A stretch of DNA of 64,000 nucleotides from Sordaria brevicollis. Lineage: Eukaryota > Ascomycota > Sordariomycetes > Sordariales > Sordariaceae. The stretch is taken from positions 806,001 to 870,000 of the forward strand of contig JAUTDP010000009.1 in NCBI GenBank assembly GCA_033439795.1. The letters are read 5' to 3'. The stretch's first letter is position 1, and every line of letters begins with the position of its first letter. The notes under the pieces were generated by a model, which worked only from the letters and a program-made list of their open reading frames with translations, had not been told where the DNA came from and made no database searches. Below, in pieces: positions 61,005 through 64,000 of this stretch. The translations under genes and the position numbers were made by a program.

Positions 61005-62264
61005 ATGGCGTTAGAACAGAACAAGGAGTACTTCAAGTAAGAAAAATCCAGACGCCGAGTTGCTAAATCACTTTCGTGACTCAGTGATCTGTACCTACCT
61101 CCCCTACTCAAGGTTCTCTACAACACATGCGCTTTAGCTCAGTGCAGCTGACGTCACCTTTCTTACAGCAATGAAGCTGCAGCCTACGATGCGAAGCATG
61201 CAAAGACATTGGACAGAATTGTTGAGGAGATTCGAGCCAGACTTGACTTCATCGGCGTCGACTGGGTAGATGAGGATACCGGTGCTGGAAACGTGAGGCT
61301 CCTGGACTACGCCTGTGGTACTGGTGTTGGTGAGTCTCACCATGGTGACCATCGTTTTCTGCGGCATCGCTAACCTGGCTTCTCATTGTAGTGTCCAGGG
61401 TGAGTTTATCCAATTCAATGGCTTGATGAATCCCGCAAAGGTGAAGGATGTGGGGAGTCAATATACGACCTCAGATATCCCACAGCCCCCCCCCCCCCCC
61501 CCCACCCCCCTTCACTTCTCAGACTCGGCAGATCGTCAAAATATACGCCTATCGTGACGGGAGAGTCGTGAAATCATCTAACAGCGTTTCTAGGCTTTGG
61601 CCCCTTACACCACACAATGCGTTGGTATCGATCTCTCAGAGAACATGGTCGCTCAGTACAACGCCAGGGCTGAAAACCAGGTACGTGTTGCCATTACTCT
61701 CTTCCTTGCTCCAAGACGTGATTAATTACTGAGAAGGAAAACTGATATATTCTCAAACAACCGCTAGGGCCTTGCTCGCGACGAGATGTATGCCTACCAG
61801 GGCAACCTTCTAGACCCCAACGACCCCGATCCTAGGGAGTTTTCCAGCTTCGATTTCCAACTCTTTGACATCGCCGTTGTTGGCCTGGGCTTCCACCACT
61901 TTGACGATCCTGCTCTTGCGGCAAAGAGACTGGTTGAACGTCTTCGGCCAGGCGGCGTCCTGCTGATCTTGGACTTCTTGCCGCATGGCAAGATTGCTGA
62001 TGTACGTCTTTATGTCACCGGACTTGCCAAGCAAGGTTAGAACTTGACTGATACGATAAACAAATGCAGGACAGCCACGCCGCTTCGCACACGATTACGC
62101 ACCATGGCTTCTCCGAGGAACAGATCAAGAAGATCTTCGAAGATGCTGGTGCCGGACAGGACTTCGCCTTGGAGACTATCGGAGTGGCCTTCAACAAGGC
62201 CACTGAGGAGAGGCCCGAGGAGGTCCGCAGACAGGTTTTCATTGCGCGTGGAACCAAGGATTAA
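61005..62264 (+). CDS. Class I SAM-dependent methyltransferase
   Basis: Six exons: 61005-61036, 61169-61329, 61392-61399, 61594-61680, 61768-62001 and 62070-62264, giving 238 residues. All joins keep frame and the third exon is only 8 nt. Motif I LLDYACGTG lies at residues 55-63, the ribose-binding acidic residue is in GIDLSENM (Asp80), motif II is around LFDIAVVGLGFHHF, and motif III is LRPGGVLLILDFLP. These define the Rossmann-like SAM fold of the UbiE/Methyltransf_11 group. The N-terminus (MALEQNKEYFN...YDAKHAKTLDRI) resembles small fungal methyltransferases of unknown substrate. No cluster genes surround it, so the substrate is open. Intron 3 contains an 18-C run. Confidence 0.86.
61486..61510 (+). 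repeat. Poly-C tract within methyltransferase intron 3
   Basis: Eighteen C, one A, then six C. It lies between the 8-nt microexon and the next acceptor and may influence splicing or be a sequencing-sensitive run. Confidence 0.9.
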
Positions 62265-62691
62265 GGGGCGGGCGCTCATCGAGGGTTGGAAAATGAGTGT
62301 ACTATATGAAAGTTTGGTTTCCCGCTTTGCAAAAGAAGCTTGGGAGTAAGATGAATATTGTGAATGAGCAATTCTGTATGGGCAAATACTGCAATGTTCT
62401 TAAAAGACGTATAATATCGTTTGATAACGACGACGGATAATATCAAACAAACTATCATGCTTGAATAGGATGAAAAACAATGAATAAAACAGAGGATTGT
62501 ATAGTGACAAGTGCAAGACTTGATGATGCACCACCGGGACATTTTGGTCGAAGATCCTGATAGAATAGAACGGCAACGCATATAAGAGGAGAAATCATGC
62601 CCGAGTTGCATATGCACGAAATGCTATTTAAAATAGCGGGGAAAAAAAGAGGTCTATGGAACATAAAACAAAAGCAAAAAGAAAGAAAGGT
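62265..62691. other. Spacer between the methyltransferase gene and tRNA-Asp
   Basis: AT-rich 3' UTR-like sequence. No gene seen. The A-rich stretch on the plus strand just before 62690 (T-rich on the minus strand) is suitable as a polymerase III terminator for the tRNA. Confidence 0.5.
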
Positions 62692-62784
62692 CTCTCCCGC
62701 CGGGAATTGAACCCGGGTCTCGAGCGAATCGAACTGATGTTCAAGCTTGACAAGCTCACATACTGACCACTATACTACGGAAGA
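62692..62784 (-). tRNA. tRNA-Asp(GTC) with a 21-nt intron
   Basis: Minus strand. Acceptor arms TCTTCCG and CGGGAGA pair over seven bases with one G-T wobble, leaving a G discriminator. The D arm GTATAGTGGTCAGTAT and T arm CCGGGTTCAATTCCCGG are canonical and match eukaryotic tRNA-Asp. The anticodon stem TGAGC/GCTCG encloses TT-GTC-A, then an intron at 62747-62727 in the standard position after base 37. A T-rich stretch follows the 3' end. It decodes Asp codons GAC and GAT. Confidence 0.88.
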
Positions 62785-62939
62785 CTTGTGGATGTGGACA
62801 TCCACCGTAGCTGATTGATGGAAAACGAATCCAAACCAAGCCTCTATATACCCACTCTAACAAGATCCAGCCCGCAGTATTTCGAGGGACATCCTGGGCC
62901 GAATAATCTTCGCCTTTCTGAAATTCAAGAATGTCGCAG

Positions 62940-63825
62940 TTATACCTCCTCAAGCTTCTCTAACTTATCGTCATCTAGATTGTTGTTAGTACGCAAAGTT
63001 TGTTCAGGTAAAGACCAATGTGATGAAGACGTCGCAGCTATCCAACCCTCGAGCATCGCCACAACAATGAAAAAGAAGGCATACCCTGAAAATCGACGTG
63101 GAAAGCACTGCCCAGCAGAATAGCAGGCTCATCAATGTTGTGATGCTCATAGCTTTGATATAGATATTGTCAGCTTCCTGCAGTCCAATGACAAGCGCTG
63201 GATTGACATGTTGCAACTCACCTCAAAGTACCGACACCGCCGGCCTCAAGCAAAAAGGAAGGTCCCTCATGCAAAGACAACCCAGTCCATCGTTGCGCAA
63301 ACGCACGAAGAATATGTCCATGAGCAACAATCAACACATCGGCGCACTCTGCATCGGGATCTCCTTTGGGCTTGTTCAGTGCTGGAGCGTGGAACCGTTC
63401 CCGAATCTCCTCGATGAGACGATCACAGCGCTCATTGACATCTGCGGGACTCCTGCAAGGTGAAGCCAAGCTGATCAGCCACCACCAGTTTGCGAAAATA
63501 ACCAGCCAATATGCGAAGATCTCAATCCCAGAGATAGCAAAGGGTAGGATACTGTACTCACTCTCCTCCAGGACATCCATCCCTCCAGATATCCCAATGG
63601 GGATCCAGGCCTTGTTCCTTCCTCTTCTGCCTAATCTGGGGACTGGTAATGCCTTCGTAGTCACCGTAATCCCACTCGCGGATATCCTCGGTAACTTCAA
63701 CCTCTGCGTCGCATGGAACCGGCTTGGACTCGCACTCGCCGTGACGCCCCCATGGCAGCGGACCTTGGAAACCGAGGTTCAGAAGCTCGAAGGTACGCTG
63801 TGCTCTTTTTCTTGGAGATACGTAT
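62940..63825 (-). CDS. SHB17: Histidine phosphatase, sedoheptulose-1,7-bisphosphatase (SHB17) type, 3' part
   Basis: Four exons on the minus strand: 63825-63562, 63452-63222, 63152-63085 and 62974-62940, ending in TAA. Frame is continuous, and the last intron has a perfect TACTAAC branch site. Readable motifs are [38 protein letters not shown] and the second catalytic-core histidine in [12 protein letters not shown], then [17 protein letters not shown]. These match the phosphoglycerate-mutase-like SHB17 family, which dephosphorylates sedoheptulose-1,7-bisphosphate in riboneogenesis. The first exon, with the catalytic RHGETEW motif, is not in the window: sequence from 63826 to 64000 is intron, with an AACTAATACC branch just before the CACAG acceptor. 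The C-terminus is Asp/Lys/Glu-rich. A paralogous phosphatase of the same family remains possible. Confidence 0.85.
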
Positions 63826-64000
63826 CTGTGGGCTTGGTATTAGTTTGCAGTGATAGAGACAACGCGATTGTTTGTCTTGATGAAACGGTATGTATTTAGC
63901 TGCGCGAGTACCGACAGACTGGTTACACCAGTCTTCGATATATCCTTGCCCCGCATGCACATCTCGTCCTGTTTCTTTTCTTTTCCTACATGCTCGATGC

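Noticed and set aside
1..64000. CRISPR arrays, bacterial operons, ribosomal RNA genes
   Set aside because: No spaced direct-repeat array or rRNA sequence seen; gene structure with spliceosomal introns is eukaryotic.

Overview
This 64 kb window comes from a filamentous ascomycete, most likely a Sordariomycete (Neurospora/Sordaria/Chaetomium-like). The genes have several short introns (44-194 nt) with GTRNGT donors and CTAAC/CTAAT-type branch points. The protein set (PAN3, LSM7, a UBA-UAS-UBX protein, a VHS-GAT protein, a Zn2Cys6 regulator) is fungal. One 13 kb block carries an extreme repeat-induced point mutation (RIP) signature: CpA/TpG are nearly absent and AT content is very high.

Layout. 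0.2-16.2 kb is the densest part. It holds a low-complexity hypothetical protein; a minus-strand protein with a C-terminal Zn2Cys6-spaced cysteine cluster; an unexplained 383-codon open frame head-to-head with LSM7; LSM7 (spliceosomal / mRNA-decay Lsm ring); PAN3 (deadenylase subunit), whose 3' end faces that of LSM7; a membrane-anchored UBX protein divergent from PAN3; and a VHS-GAT trafficking protein. An F-box-like protein lies at 20.0-21.7 kb and a proline-rich Zn2Cys6 protein at 27.7-29.2 kb. Long stretches without recognisable genes separate them.

34.8-47.85 kb is a nest of two RIP-inactivated LTR retrotransposons. A Ty1/copia element on the plus strand (189 bp LTRs, GGTGT target duplication) was interrupted inside its RNase H region by a 7.4 kb Ty3/gypsy chromovirus on the minus strand (228 bp LTRs, TAAAA duplication). 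The gypsy element also carries a decayed, roughly 400-codon frame on the opposite strand between its chromodomain and its 3' LTR, which I cannot assign. This is the strongest candidate for something undescribed.

47.9-61.0 kb is a 13 kb stretch of ordinary base composition with no convincing gene. It contains a TA-flanked 170 bp imperfect palindrome (MITE-like or a hairpin-RNA source) and a cluster of smaller inverted repeats. 61.0-64.0 kb holds a class I SAM methyltransferase with an 8-nt microexon, an intron-containing tRNA-Asp(GTC), and the 3' part of an SHB17-type histidine phosphatase whose 5' end lies beyond the window.

Functional links: LSM7 and PAN3 both act in cytoplasmic mRNA decay (Lsm1-7 ring; PAN2-PAN3 deadenylation) and are adjacent and convergent. 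No biosynthetic cluster or operon-like arrangement is visible. Exon boundaries were worked out by eye from splice consensus and frame continuity, not from transcripts.
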